Shown: piece by piece, positions 10,160-21,078 of the stretch
Position numbering within the stretch: position 1 is the stretch's first letter
Layout of the letters: the number at the start of each line of letters is the position of its first letter
DNA from: Patella vulgata
Taxonomy: Eukaryota > Mollusca > Gastropoda > Patellidae
Direction: 5' to 3'
NCBI RefSeq assembly: GCF_932274485.2
Contig: NC_065882.2
Location: 36,674,593 to 36,738,592 of the forward strand
Length of the DNA: 64,000 bases
Notes under the pieces: model-generated
The model's database searches: none
What the model was told of the DNA's origin: nothing
What the model saw: only the letters and a program-made list of their open reading frames with translations
Position numbers and translations under genes: made by a program

Positions 10160-10240
10160 AAAAAAAAATAAATAAATAATAATAATAATAATAACTAGAT
10201 CTGCATAGCAGATATGAAAGCTTTCATATTAACTGCAAAG
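10160..10240. repeat. Microsatellite plus head hairpin
   Basis: (AAT)n leads into ACTAGATCTGC-ATA-GCAGAT (10195-10213), a perfect 6-bp stem, and then ATGAAAGCTTTCAT, a second palindrome. It is homologous in position to the CTAGACCTGCAAGCAG heads of the array but carries different bases on both sides of the stem. Confidence 0.75.
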
Positions 10241-10429
10241 GGGGTTATTAGAATCTATTGAAACAATAAGTATAAATGTCATCAGGTATCTGAAAAATTA
10301 CATTTACCTTATGAACAAAATGGGAAAAATACAAAACAAAAATTGTCAACTTGTGGCTACCATCCAAGGCATATTTAGAAAACCTTATATTATATACAGA
10401 GTACGCAGGACAGGAATTAGTTGTGCTTC

Positions 10430-10795
10430 AATGTAAACCGGCCCGTTTCTTGCCTTTAGTTTTAGAGTTAGGTGTGATTTTCAAAGGATTCAATCGGAAA
10501 TCGCTGAAAATCAATTGGCTTCTTCATCTCATGACCTTAAACACTGTGTATAAATTTAAAGTCAATCGGATATTGAATTTAACCTCTAGAGCATGCACAA
10601 GATTTTTTGAAGTGGTCAAGGGCCATAATTCTGACAATAATTATCGGAAATCGCTGAAAATCAATAGGCTTCTTCGTCTCATGACCTTAAACACTGTGTA
10701 TAAATTTAAAGAAATCGGATATTAACTTTAGCCGTCCGGACGGCGGCGACGACAATATACGACCACATTTCAATGTGGGCGTATAAAAATTAACA
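10430..10795 (+). repeat. Modular tandem-repeat element M1 with terminal hairpin
   Basis: Contains about two ~150-bp monomers (GGAAATCGCTGAAAATCAAT, CTCATGACCTTAAACACTG, TATAAATTTAAAG...AATCGGATATT). It ends with GGACGGCGGCGACGACAATA and the hairpin CCACATT-TC-AATGTGG (10763-10778), followed by GCGTATAAAAA. A continuous open frame at 10351-10725 simply reads through the monomers and is not treated as a gene. The same end is found at 47.7, 54.4, 57.2, 61.1 and 63.1 kb. Confidence 0.8.
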
Positions 10796-10804
10796 GATGG
10801 CATA

Positions 10805-12384
10805 TAATATTTAATGTATGATAAAGTCAAAATAGTCGATTTCGGTTTTTGGTGTTGCGCTCATTTTAAAAAAAATGTCTTTTACGGATAATGTGTATAG
10901 TACTAATAGCAATCACATACGGAAGAGGCGATAAGATCCCTTTGCATTTGGAATTTCAAAATTAATTAAAACCAAATTTAAATTCCGAAAATCGGTTGTT
11001 TATTTTTTGTTGAAACTCCTTTTTTTAATCTGATCAAAATGGGAGTAAGTCACAGAGTGGTAATGGGCGTATTGTGTCCAAATTTTATGGTTTTGGGACA
11101 ATCGGTGCCGGTGTCGTGGCGAAATTCCACTTTTTTCGCCCTTACAGAAGCCGTAAATGGCGGAAAAAAACGAACGGCAGGAACCGTGTCAAGAACAAAC
11201 GACCTGAACGAATGCAGGTATCGCCTTGAAGTTTTCAGTGCACCTAGGTACCAACGTGAAAAGTTCCTCGCCGGAATTGGGTAGTCATGGTACCTTTGGT
11301 TCCAGCGCGGCGCATGCGCAAAGTGAAAAGAAATTATGGTCGATTTTGGGATTTTGGGTATATTTCGGAGTGGTTTGGTAAGTGACGGTGTATCTAAGAT
11401 GGCGGTCATAACACAATATTATAATAACTTTAAAGAATGAACAAATTTCCGCGACCGGGTTGATTTGCTCTGCCCAGGCAACGTTCCTGTGATCCGATTG
11501 CCTTCAAATTTGCACAGAATGTACCTTGGGATTCTAGCTATCACATATTAAAAATAGAAGAGTGCGAGATTCCGAGAACGTTCAAAATAAATTCAAAACC
11601 CACCCCCAACCATAAAATTTTTTTTGCTTAAAAAATTGCCGTATTTTATCGAATTTTTATTGTTCTTGATATCTGAACATTTTCTCATTTTAATATGTGA
11701 TAAGTATCATCGAGGCGCAGCCAACCGCTAGAAATTCCAGAGATTTGGACCACCGGAAGGATGCCTCAGCAGTCAAAAAAGGTCAAAATAGGCGATTTCG
11801 GTTTCTAGTGTCGATACATAGTTACGGTCATTTTAAAAAAATGTCTTTTAAGGATAATGTGTATAGTACCAATACCTATCACATACGGAAGAGGCGATAA
11901 AATCTTTTTGCATTTGCAATTTCAAAATTAATTAAAACCAATATTAAATTCCGAAAATCGTTTTTTGCTAAAACTCTTTTTTTTTTTAATCGGATCAAAA
12001 TGGGAGTAAGGCACAGAGTCCGGGGTTGTAATGGGCGTATTGTGTCCAAATTTCATGGTTTTCGGACAATCGGTGCCGGTGTCACGGCGAAATTCTTCTT
12101 TTGTTCCCCCTCATAGAAGCCGTAAATTGACTTGAGGCCAGGGTCCTTGAAGTTGTACAGCTGCACCCGGAGACCGATGTTTATTTAACGGGGAATAAGT
12201 GATAATTCATATTATAGCAGTAAATAATTAAAATATTTCATAGGGATTATAATAATATGTATATCATGTCTGGGTATTATAGGGTTAAAACCAATATTAA
12301 ATTCCGAAAATCGTTTTTTTGCTAAAACTCTTTTTTTTAAATGGGAACAAAATGGGGTTAAAGCACAGAGTCCGGGGTGGTAAT
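10805..12384. repeat. Repeat A, copy 3 (tandem dimer)
   Basis: Two tandem units of about 966 bp, from 10930 and 11896 by the TTTGCATTTG landmark, plus a third partial unit that is broken at 12384 by the insertion at 12385-13450 and resumes at 13451. The 10930-11720 part is nearly the same as 7575-8400. Confidence 0.8.
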
Positions 12385-13450
12385 TATGACTGGCGGATGC
12401 GGTCACAATGGGCCATTTATATGACTTACTAATTCCATTTATAAAGCTTTATAATTAATTACTTACTTAGGCACGTGTTGGTGACTGAATTGAATATTAT
12501 TTTCATAGTTTGATAAATAATCATGAAACTACGTAATTATTTATCAAGTCTTATAAATGCATTTATATAACTTAGAAAATAATCGGCAATCTCCGCACTC
12601 CTTCGTTGAGTCGGCCAATTGGCCAATTTCTTGTAAGACTTCCTCTAACGTCATTCGGTTAGCCATTTTGACGTAAATTCGTATAATAATATCCGTTTTT
12701 GATTGCAATTTGTAGTTTTGTTTTTATTTTGATCGCTTAGCTATAAATAGCGAAAATGTAAACAGGAAGTAGGAGAAGATAACTGTGTTTTTTTATAATT
12801 TTCGGACTTGGAGCATTAGGCGAAAAAATGAAGGTTTCGTATGAGAGGGTGTACAACGTGCCGTGCGGCACGCGTGGGCCACGAGGGAAGTTTTCTGAAC
12901 GTGCGGCACGCGTGGGCCCAAGCCCTTGAAGACAACATACCCTCATCCTGACCATGGTCATCTTCTGCAGGAAGATTAGTGCGTCCGAATTCCATTAAAG
13001 GAAAAAATGTACGAATAAAATGATGTAGGCCCTATGACACCGACGCACACAACTCGAAAACCGCGGACAGGAGTGGGAGGGGCTTGCCATTCAGTAAGAC
13101 GACCTGTGATTGGCTGGCCGAAGCATCCTCGGGAATTTCCGGGCAGATGTACGAACTTTCCCGAATATTTAGTTCGTTAGATAATTCATTTATAAGACTT
13201 AGAAAATAGATTTATATAGCTACCATATTATTTACAAGACTTTATAAATCATTTATCAAGCTATGAAAATAATATTCAATTCAGTCACACGCTTCGAGGG
13301 GTTTCAGCGTTCGCACGTGCCTAAGTAAGTAATTAATTATAAAGCTTTATAAATGGAATTAGTAAGTCATATAAATGGAATTAGTAAGTCATATAAATGG
13401 AATTAGTAAGTCATATAAATGGTCCATTGTGACCACATCCGCCCGTCATA
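12385..13450. mobile_element. Non-autonomous DNA transposon with long inverted ends, 6-bp TSD
   Basis: Ends begin TATGACTGGCGGATGCGG (left) and, on the reverse strand, TATGACGGGCGGATGTGG (right). A strong inverted repeat covers 12385-12477 and 13314-13450 and continues more weakly to about 12585 and 13190. The right arm is longer by two extra copies of a 22-bp segment (ATGACTTACTAATTCC...). GGTAAT flanks it at 12379-12384 and 13451-13456, and uninterrupted repeat A copies read GTGGTAATGGGCG, confirming the empty site. About 600 bp of internal sequence holds no transposase. Superfamily not assigned: a 6-bp duplication is uncommon. Confidence 0.85.
12735..12960 (+). other. Internal GC-richer segment with TATA-like box and 38-bp repeat
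   Basis: Inside the 12385-13450 element there is a GCTATAAATAGCG box near 12740. Downstream lies an ATG (12829) opening a 34-codon frame (MKVSYERVYNVPCGTRGPRG...). GTGCGGCACGCGTGGGCC occurs twice (12863-12880, 12901-12918). This may be a captured host promoter and first-exon fragment, or simply the element's own promoter remnant. I do not recognise the peptide. Confidence 0.3.
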
Positions 13451-14640
13451 GGTAATGGGCGTATTGTGTCCAAATTTCATGGTTTTCGGAGAATCGGTGC
13501 CGGTGTCACGGCGAAATTCCACTTTTTTCTCCTCATGGAAGCCGTAATTTGACTTAGAAAATAAAACGACGAAAGGCAGGTGACAAGAACAAACGACTTG
13601 AACGAATGCAGGTATCACCTTGAAATTTTCAGGGTACCTAGGTACCAACGTGAAAAGTTGCTCGCCGGAATTTAGTACTCATGGTACCGTTGGTTCCTTG
13701 TAGCGCATGCGAGAAATCAAAACCAGCTAAACTCGAAAACAACCTTGTCGGCACGGAAAACATCAAAGGAGAAATTCGAATTTTTGAAATATTCAAATAC
13801 CAAACACTCGACCGTGATCCAGGCTATCCTGAAATGTAATAATTTCGGTAATAAGAGACACATTCTTTAAGTCACGACCAATTGTGTATGTTTTCAAGCC
13901 CATTAATGTGGATTTTTCACTATTTTTCATTTTCAATTCAAAATGGCGTCCATCAGTTGACCTAAATCAAAATTCTACTGCATATATTTTATGGGCTTTC
14001 CTTCAAGGATTTGGAAAATATAATCCCCTTGTCTGTAAGTAAAATATCAAAAAAGCCTTAGCGATATTTCACATTTCAAGATGGTGGCACTTCCGGTTTG
14101 GGCTACAAACTCCATTTTTTGTGTACGAATCAGTAGTGTCGTAACTAGTAAAGAAATACAATTTCAAGGCGATCGGACTTATATTTCGTTGATTTTTTTT
14201 AAAAATTTGATCCTTAATTTCATCAATGGGAGATAATACAGAAAATTTTTAATGACATTTTTCAAGTTGTATCGGTAAGATCTACTTATATACTGAATTT
14301 CATGAAAATCGTGCAACTATTAAAGAAGTTGTCAAGTTGATTTTAACTTCCGGTTCGAAATCACAGCGACGAATTTTTGAAATTCGAAAATCCGAAATAG
14401 CAGATTTGAAGTAAATGATTCAAGGTAGTCAAAGAATTCTTTTTTAGTAAAATAGGTCAAAAAGTCACAAAGTTACAGCAATGTAGGTCAAATGCATTCG
14501 TTCGTAAAATTCGGTGATTTCGGATGTGTAAAACGTTTTGAAAACATACCTATTCCAAAGCCACCACCCATTCTTGGGGGGGTAGGTAAAAGTTTCAGAA
14601 AGATCCCACGGTTAGATTCTGAGATATAAGATTTGCAGGA
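13451..14640. repeat. Repeat A end followed by repeat B, copy 3
   Basis: It resumes repeat A at GGTAATGGGCGTATTGTG and runs into a B block with the usual landmarks, including ACTTCCGG at 14089 and 14346. It then ends at an A/C-rich stretch and the (AAT)n that precedes the first array head at ~14679. Confidence 0.8.
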
Positions 14641-14649
14641 AAAACACAC

Positions 14650-14760
14650 ACAAAAAAAAAAAATAATAATAATAATAACTAGACCTGCAAGCAGCACTGA
14701 ACCGGCTTTCAGAAATCAGACAGGAAGTGTGTCATACAATAGCCCATTCATCGAGCTACT
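14650..14760 (+). repeat. First array head with CTGC-AA-GCAG hairpin
   Basis: (AAT)n followed by ACTAGACCTGCAAGCAGCAC, with a CTGC/GCAG stem at 14685-14688 and 14691-14694, then GAACCGGCTTTCAG. It marks the boundary between repeat B and the array units. The same head begins each later unit. Confidence 0.8.
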
Positions 14761-14859
14761 AAACGATACTTTAGGTGTTTTAATCCGGTCACACCCGACC
14801 GTGAAATCACGATTTTTGCAAGAGCACCGATTTTAACTGGTTTTATTTAATATCAAATA

Positions 14860-16560
14860 TATTTATATGACTATGGTTTCACCGGTGCCACGTTACCCTA
14901 AACATATGTCACTTCCGGTACCAATGAAACCATTAAACAGGTTTCCACATAAGCATTGCACACATCAAATAAAATGGACGCCGAATCAACCAAATCCAGC
15001 AATATCAATTCATTTTATACATTTGTTACAAGCATTGCACACATCAAATAAAATGGACGCCGAATCAACCAAATCCATCAATATCAATTCATTTTATACA
15101 TTTGTTACATGTAAGTGTACAGTATTTCCGGTGATAATGAAAATGTCCAATTAGTTTTATGAAATCAGAAATGGCATAAGGCATCACATGGTGAAAATTT
15201 TATGTAAATCGAATAATAATTGCCACTTTTATAGACCAAAAACCTTGAAAAGTGACTTGTATAAAACCGTCTATTTCTCTGCAACCGTACAAGTTAGAAA
15301 CCATTTTCTGGTATCTGTATGATTGTATGGATTTAATCTATTTGTTGATTGGAATCAAATATCATAATTTTAAAAACATTACAAATTAGACTCATTTGAA
15401 TAAAATATCTGTTTTGAAGGCTAAAAATACAGTTTTTGCCAAAATGACGTTACTTCCGGTGATAATGAAAATCTTGTATGACATTGTAAATGGCGTTAGG
15501 TATCACACAAGGAAAATTTTATGAAAATCGAATAATAATTGACACTTTTATGGACCAAAAACCTTGAAAAGTGACCTGTTGAAAATCGCCTATTTCTCCG
15601 CAACTGAACAAGTTAGAAACAATTTTGTGAAATCTATATGACCTTATGGATTATATTAATATGTGAATGTAAACAAAAAATTAAAATTATTAATACATAT
15701 TAAATAATTCTTGTTTGAAAAAAATATTGATTTTAAAAGTTAAAAATGCACTTTTTGACAAAATGTCGTCAATGCCGGTGTCAATTTTAAATTGTAATCA
15801 ATTTGATACGACGCATACTTGCTTTTTGAATCAAATGGTGTCACTTTTGTGATAATCAAATAATAATTGACTATTTTACAGGCAAAATAACGAAAACAGT
15901 GACTTATGCAAAATTGCCCATTTCTAGGTAACTGCTTATATTACAAACTAATTTTAACATCCATTTTCTTCGTATAGATTATAGCTACAAGTTTATAAAA
16001 GTTACGTAGAAATATCTGAAAATCTGAAAAGCCTGAATGGGTTGTAAATAGGTCAATTTTACACCTTTTTTCACCTCTTAATCGAATTTGCTCGAAAATG
16101 AAATCGAAATTAAAAAAACTGTTCCCAACATTTTGTGCGCCTTTAAAGGGCACACTCTTTTAGTTATATCAGTTTTTTAAAAAAAATAATATTTGCTTTC
16201 GAAAAATGGTACCTAACTGTCAAAATTGTAGTTTTTGGTAAAATTAAGCCACTTCTGGTGCGGACAGATAACTCTATTGGTAACAAAAAAAATGACAATT
16301 GAGACAATGGAGTATGTGAACTTTGTTTTATACAAATAGAGCAATAAATAATTAATCTAGGACTGAAAAACTGAATTAGCCAATGGCGGCCAAGGAAAAT
16401 TACTGAGACAAAAAAAATCACATTTTTGCCCAAGTCAGATAACTCGTTAATTTTGTGTAAAACACGACTAAAAAATATTCATTAATAAAAAAGTTTTTTG
16501 TAAAAATTTAAATTTTCAAAATTCGAACGACAAAAGCCATAGATGAATGTTCGAAATTGA
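14860..16560. repeat. Repeat D block, copy 1
   Basis: It starts at CGGTTTCACCGGTGCCACG and contains four degenerate monomers of about 330 bp, each opening with a TTCCGGTG-type motif: near 15121 (ATTTCCGGTGATAATG), 15450 (TTACTTCCGGTGATAATG), 15770 and 16250. Shared lines include GACCAAAAACCTTGAAAAGTG. A 53-bp segment (GCATTGCACACATCAAATAA...) is duplicated at the start (14954 and 15030). Later copies: 17270-18298 (partial), 24076-25570, 35505-37185. Confidence 0.8.
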
Positions 16561-16809
16561 AAAATGTGAGATAGCCATTGTCTCGGAAAAGATTCAGGGT
16601 TTCCAAAAATGAGAATTGTTTTAAAGTAGGTAAAGAATTTGCGAAACCACGGCCGATTTTTGATTTATTGCTACCGTTCAAAATTCGGCCACTTCCGGTC
16701 TGCGCAGAAGTTTCAAAAGTACTTTATCGAGTAACCACCACATGGTTTCCCGAGAGAAAATTGAACCCTAGATCGATATCTGTTTTCGATCATGGAGAAA
16801 TAGGCTTCC

Positions 16810-16910
16810 GCGGTAAATAATAATAATAATAATAATAATAAGTCTGAAAGCCTAATAATAATTTTAGTAATCTCAATAGGCTTTCAGACGAAAGTCTGAA
16901 AGCCTAACTA
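16810..16910. repeat. TAA microsatellite with GGCTTTCAGAC hairpin
   Basis: (AAT)n, then a half unit, then the perfect hairpin GGCTTTCAGAC-GAAA-GTCTGAAAGCC (16879-16904, 11-bp stem), immediately followed by TAACTAGACCTGCAAGCAG. A truncated version of the same hairpin/head junction is at 18298-18340. Confidence 0.85.
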
Positions 16911-17314
16911 GACCTGCAAGCAGCACTGAACCGGCTTTCAGGAATCAGACAGGAGGTGTGTCATACAATAGCCCATTCATCGAGCTACCAAACGATACTT
17001 TAGGTGTTTTGATCCGGTCACACCCGGCGGTGAAATCACGACTTTTGGAAGAGCACCTATTTTTACTGGGTTTTTTTTAATATCGAATATTTTTTCGACT
17101 ACTTCCGGTTTACGGATCATTGTCGGGATAGATTTAACACGTTGTATGGGAACTTAACTTCCTGTACTAGAAGTTTCAGAAAGATCCATTGGACAGTTTT
17201 TAAAAGAAATGAAAATCAGAAGATATTTAACGATATTTAGCAAATAGAGCTGCTGTGCAGTAATGACGGGTTTCACCGGTGCCACGTAACCCTCAACATA
17301 TGTCACTTCCGGTA

Positions 17315-17874
17315 TGTAACATAATACATAAACTCATTTTATTAGAAATATACTTTAATGCTGGATAACATATTTACAGGTACAGATAATGCTGGATAAC
17401 ATATTTACAGGTACATATGGTGAAATCAATCTGGCTCTTGTCCCTAGGTCTGCGAAGACCTTATTTCCGGGGTCCAAGGGCAGACCCCTTGCCTCATGGT
17501 CTGAGGGCAAGTTCTCTACGTCTCTCTCTGCCCTCGTCTTCTCTTGTTTTCCAAACTAGGCTTATTTATATCGGCTATGGTATGCCATAGTTAATACCAT
17601 TAGTAATCAGAACAATGAGACTTAATTATTAAGATTCACACATCCTATCTCTAGACAATATGTGTTAATGCTTGTTACCTAAATCTTATATCATAATATA
17701 CTTGTCGGCTAAACATTGTTTGAACAACCCATCACATCTTACATAATACTATGTCATCAATCCCCACACATACAAATTAAATCTAACATGTACATGTACA
17801 ACAAATAGTGCAAGTGCTTACATTGAATATGTAAAATAAACCATTATCAAAATACCCAACAGTATTTTGTAACA
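17315..17874 (-). mobile_element. Solo LTR of an LTR retrotransposon (fossil)
   Basis: A 560-bp insertion whose reverse strand starts TGTTACAAAA and ends TATGTTACA (5'-TG...CA-3'), flanked by the 4-bp duplication GGTA (17311-17314, 17875-17878). The empty site CCGGTACCAATG is seen in other D blocks. On the reverse strand there is a TATA-like TATAAATAAG and a late AATAAAATGAG polyadenylation-type signal. It also holds a short tandem duplication with ACCTGTAAATATG. No internal coding part remains. It looks like the product of recombination between two LTRs of an old, probably Ty3/Gypsy-like, element; intact flanks suggest moderate age. Confidence 0.85.
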
Positions 17875-18320
17875 GGTACCAATAAAACCATTAAACAGGT
17901 TTCCACATAAGCATTGCACTCATCATATAAAATGGACGCCGAATCAACCAAATCCAGCAATATCAATTAATTTTATACATTTGTTACATGTAAGTGTACA
18001 GTGCTTCCGGTGATAATGAAAATGTTCAATTAGTTTTATGAAATCAGAAATGGCATAAGGCATCACATGGTGAAAATTTTATGTAAATCGTATAATAATT
18101 GCCACTTTTATAGACCAAAAACCTTCAAAAGTGACTTGTAGAAAACCGTCTATTTCTCTGCAACCGTACAAGTTAGAAACCATTTTCTGGTATCTGTATG
18201 ATCGTATGATTTTAAAAACATTACAAATCAGACTCATTTGAATAAAATATCTGTTTTGAAGGCTAAAAATACAGTTTTTGCCAAAATGACGTTACTTCCG
18301 ACGAAAGTCTGAAAGCCTAA

Positions 18321-20820
18321 CTAGACCTGCAAGCAGCACTGAACCGGCTTTCAGGAATCAGACAGGAAGTGTGTCATACAATAGCCTATTTATCGAGCTA
18401 CCAAACGATACTTTAGATGTTTTGATCCGGTCACACCCGACGGTGAAATCCTGATTGTTCCGAGAGCATCGGTTTTTTTATTGTCTTTTTTTTTATATCG
18501 AATATTTTTTTTGACTACTTCCTGTTTACGGATCATTATCGGGATAGATTTAACAAGTGGTTTGGGAACTTAACTTCCTGTACCAGAAGTTTCAGGAAGA
18601 TCCATTGGACAGTTTTACCTCCCTTATACCACTAGAAGCAGATTTACAGATATAACGATTTTTCGACTTTTTTAATATATTGTGGCCCTTTTGGACCATT
18701 TATACTATATTGAGGCTTTTAAATTTGGATTCACACCATAAACCACCGTTAGTTAGGACTCTAAGTAACAGACGTTTAAGAAAGGAAATAAGAGAAGTTT
18801 CCGAAATAAAAGTGTCTGAATAGGCTCAAAAAAAGAAAATAATAGACTTTCAGCGTTCCATTATATATTGTCTAACTCGCGAATTTTTACCATTTAGATG
18901 TCATAAGATCTTCCATTGTTCGAACTATCCAATGACACTTTAGTTGTTTTGATTCGGTGGAAATTGGCTTAGTAATCACTTTTTTCGCAAGATGGCCATT
19001 TTTTTTACTTTTTACGGTTTTTTTTCTCAAAATATCAGAAATTTTTTCGACTACTTCCGGTTTTCGGATCATTGTCGGGATAGCTTTAACAAGTTGTGTG
19101 GTTACCTTACCTTCTGTACAAGAAGTTTCAGAATAATCCATTGAGCTGTTTTCCAAAGAAAGAAAATTAGAAGATCATTTTCAGTAATTTAAGGATTTTT
19201 CAACTTTTTTTCAAGATTGAGGTTGTTTTTGGACAACTTATGTTATTTCAATGCTTTTATTTTTGGACTCACGCCATAGTCCACCGATAGGACTCTGAGT
19301 AAAAAAAGTTTAAGAAAAAACTTAGTTTTCATTTTCGAGAAAATGGCGTCTCAATATGCTCCAAAACGGAAAATACTAGATTTTCAGCGTACCATAATTT
19401 ATTTTCTAGCCATCTAAATCGTATCATTCAGATGTCATATGATAGTCCATTAATGGGGCTATCCAGCGACACTTTAGTTCTTTTGGTCCGCTAAGATCTG
19501 GTGGAGAAATCAAGTTTTTCACACGAGCGCTAATTTTTTTTAACATTTTTCTTCATTTTTTGAATACGTCCGGTATGGAGATTATTGTCGGGATAGTTTT
19601 AATAACCAGTTTGGGCAATTAGATAGCCACAGGGCTCTGTAATGATATATTACATTATCTGATCAGATAAAATGGCCCTGAGAAATCCTCTTCTCAAAAG
19701 TGTAAAAAATTCAAAAATGTCAAAATGTCGAAAATAAAATTTCAATAACTCAATACATATTATACATCGTTAGAATCGTAATTAGGTCAGCTATCTGAAT
19801 GTGTAACCTTTTCGTAAAAATCTGATTAAATAATAAAATAATATAGCATTTTCCAAAATTTTACGATTTTTTGACTTTTTTTTATTTTCAGTCCCTTTTT
19901 TTTATCCTATTCCAGACATTTCAAAGACTTATTGGATGTTTTCATGCACAAGACTACCGAAAGGACCCTCGATAGAGAAAGTTTAAGTTTTTGATATAAA
20001 GGCGTCCAAAAGCGCTCCAAATCAGAAAATACTTGATTTTCAGCTTGTCATATTTTGCTGCTTGGTCATAGTATCCGTATAAATTGGGCATCATTCGACA
20101 GTCCATTCCTCAGGCCACTCAACGAAAGCTTAATTCGTTTAATCCATTGATACTGAACGGAGAAATCGAGTTTTTCCCCAAAACACCCATTTTTTGCTTT
20201 TTTTTTCGAAATATCTATCATTATTTCGACTACTTCCGGTTTCCGGATCGTTTTTGAAATTGCTTTATGCAGCGGTGTGACTATATAGCTTTATGTTCCA
20301 GGACTTCCAGAACTATCGATTTATCCTTTCCAAAAAATATAAGGGTTGGGAAATGGAAGAAAATTCGAAAAAAATCGAAAAATAAAGGGCAATAACTCGG
20401 AATGAATCTTATGATTCTGGAATCGGATGGTCTTCAGGTATCAAAAAATGTAGGTCAAATTTGACAATTTTGAAAAATGACAAAAATTGTCTCGTAAACA
20501 ACGTATTTTCAAAATTCGAAGGACAAAAGCCATAGATGAATTTTCGAAATTGAAAAATGTGAGATAGCCATTATCTCGGAAAAGATCTGAGGTTTCAAAA
20601 ATGTCATTTGTTTGAAAATAGGTAAAGAATTGACGAAACCACGGTCGATTTTCAACCATTCCGGAAAAAAATACAAAATTCGGTTACTTCCGGTATGCGC
20701 AGAAGTTTCAAAATTGCTTTATCAAGTAGCCACCACATGTTTTCCCAATAGAAAATTTAGTTCCAGATCGATATCTGTTTTCGATCATGGAGAAATAGGT
20801 TCCCGCGGAAAAAAATAATA
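18321..20820. repeat. Array unit 3 (five C monomers)
   Basis: Reference unit of ~2.5 kb. ACTTCC-type motifs at about 18525, 19050, 19567 (ACGTCCGG), 20232 and 20685 mark monomers ~450-670 bp apart. It ends at the AAATAGGTTCCCGCGG tail and an AAT tract. The monomer at 19600-19690 contains the TTATCTGATCAGATAA palindrome. Confidence 0.75.
19629..19682. other. Conserved palindromic core of the third C monomer
   Basis: CAGGGCTCTGTAATGATAT and the rest of this ~52-bp core fold into TGTAAT/ATTACA and the perfect 16-bp palindrome TTATCTGATCAGATAA (19655-19670), enclosed by CAGGGC/GCCCTG. The 16-bp palindrome is unchanged at 22741, 27441, 29533, 31901 and 34139 while neighbouring sequence varies. 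It contains two inverted GATA-type sites (AGATAA). Confidence 0.75.
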
Positions 20821-20970
20821 ATAACTAGACCTGCAAGCAGCACTGAACCGGCTTTCAGGAATCAGACAGGAAGTGTGTCATACATTAGCCCATTAATTGA
20901 GCTACCAAACGATACTTTAGTTGTTTTGATTCAGTGACACCCGGCTGAGAAATCGCGATTTTTGCAAAAT

Positions 20971-21078
20971 AAAAGGTGAAACAAATTGAAATTGTACCCA
21001 AATACCGCATAGAATGGAAAAACGACTTTGGTTGATGCAGTATGAAATGCACAGCGTATACTTTTTTTGGGACATGAG
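20971..21078. mobile_element. Truncated copy of the 228-bp TA-flanked MITE
   Basis: It matches the right half of 26424-26651 (AAAAGGTGAAACAAATTG through TTTTTTTGGGACATGAG) and is followed by TA. The left half is missing at a junction with a unit head. Both copies have the same right flank (GGCTAGACCACCCTAGG), so they arose by duplication of the host unit rather than by two insertions. Confidence 0.75.

Noticed and set aside
10351-10725. 124-codon forward frame
   Set aside because: It reads across two M1 monomers (KSLKIN, LMTLNTVYKFK repeated) and ends inside the element.
12385-13450. Assignment to a superfamily on the basis of the 6-bp duplication alone
   Set aside because: The element is short and has no coding part; several superfamilies give 5-9 bp, so the call would be guesswork.
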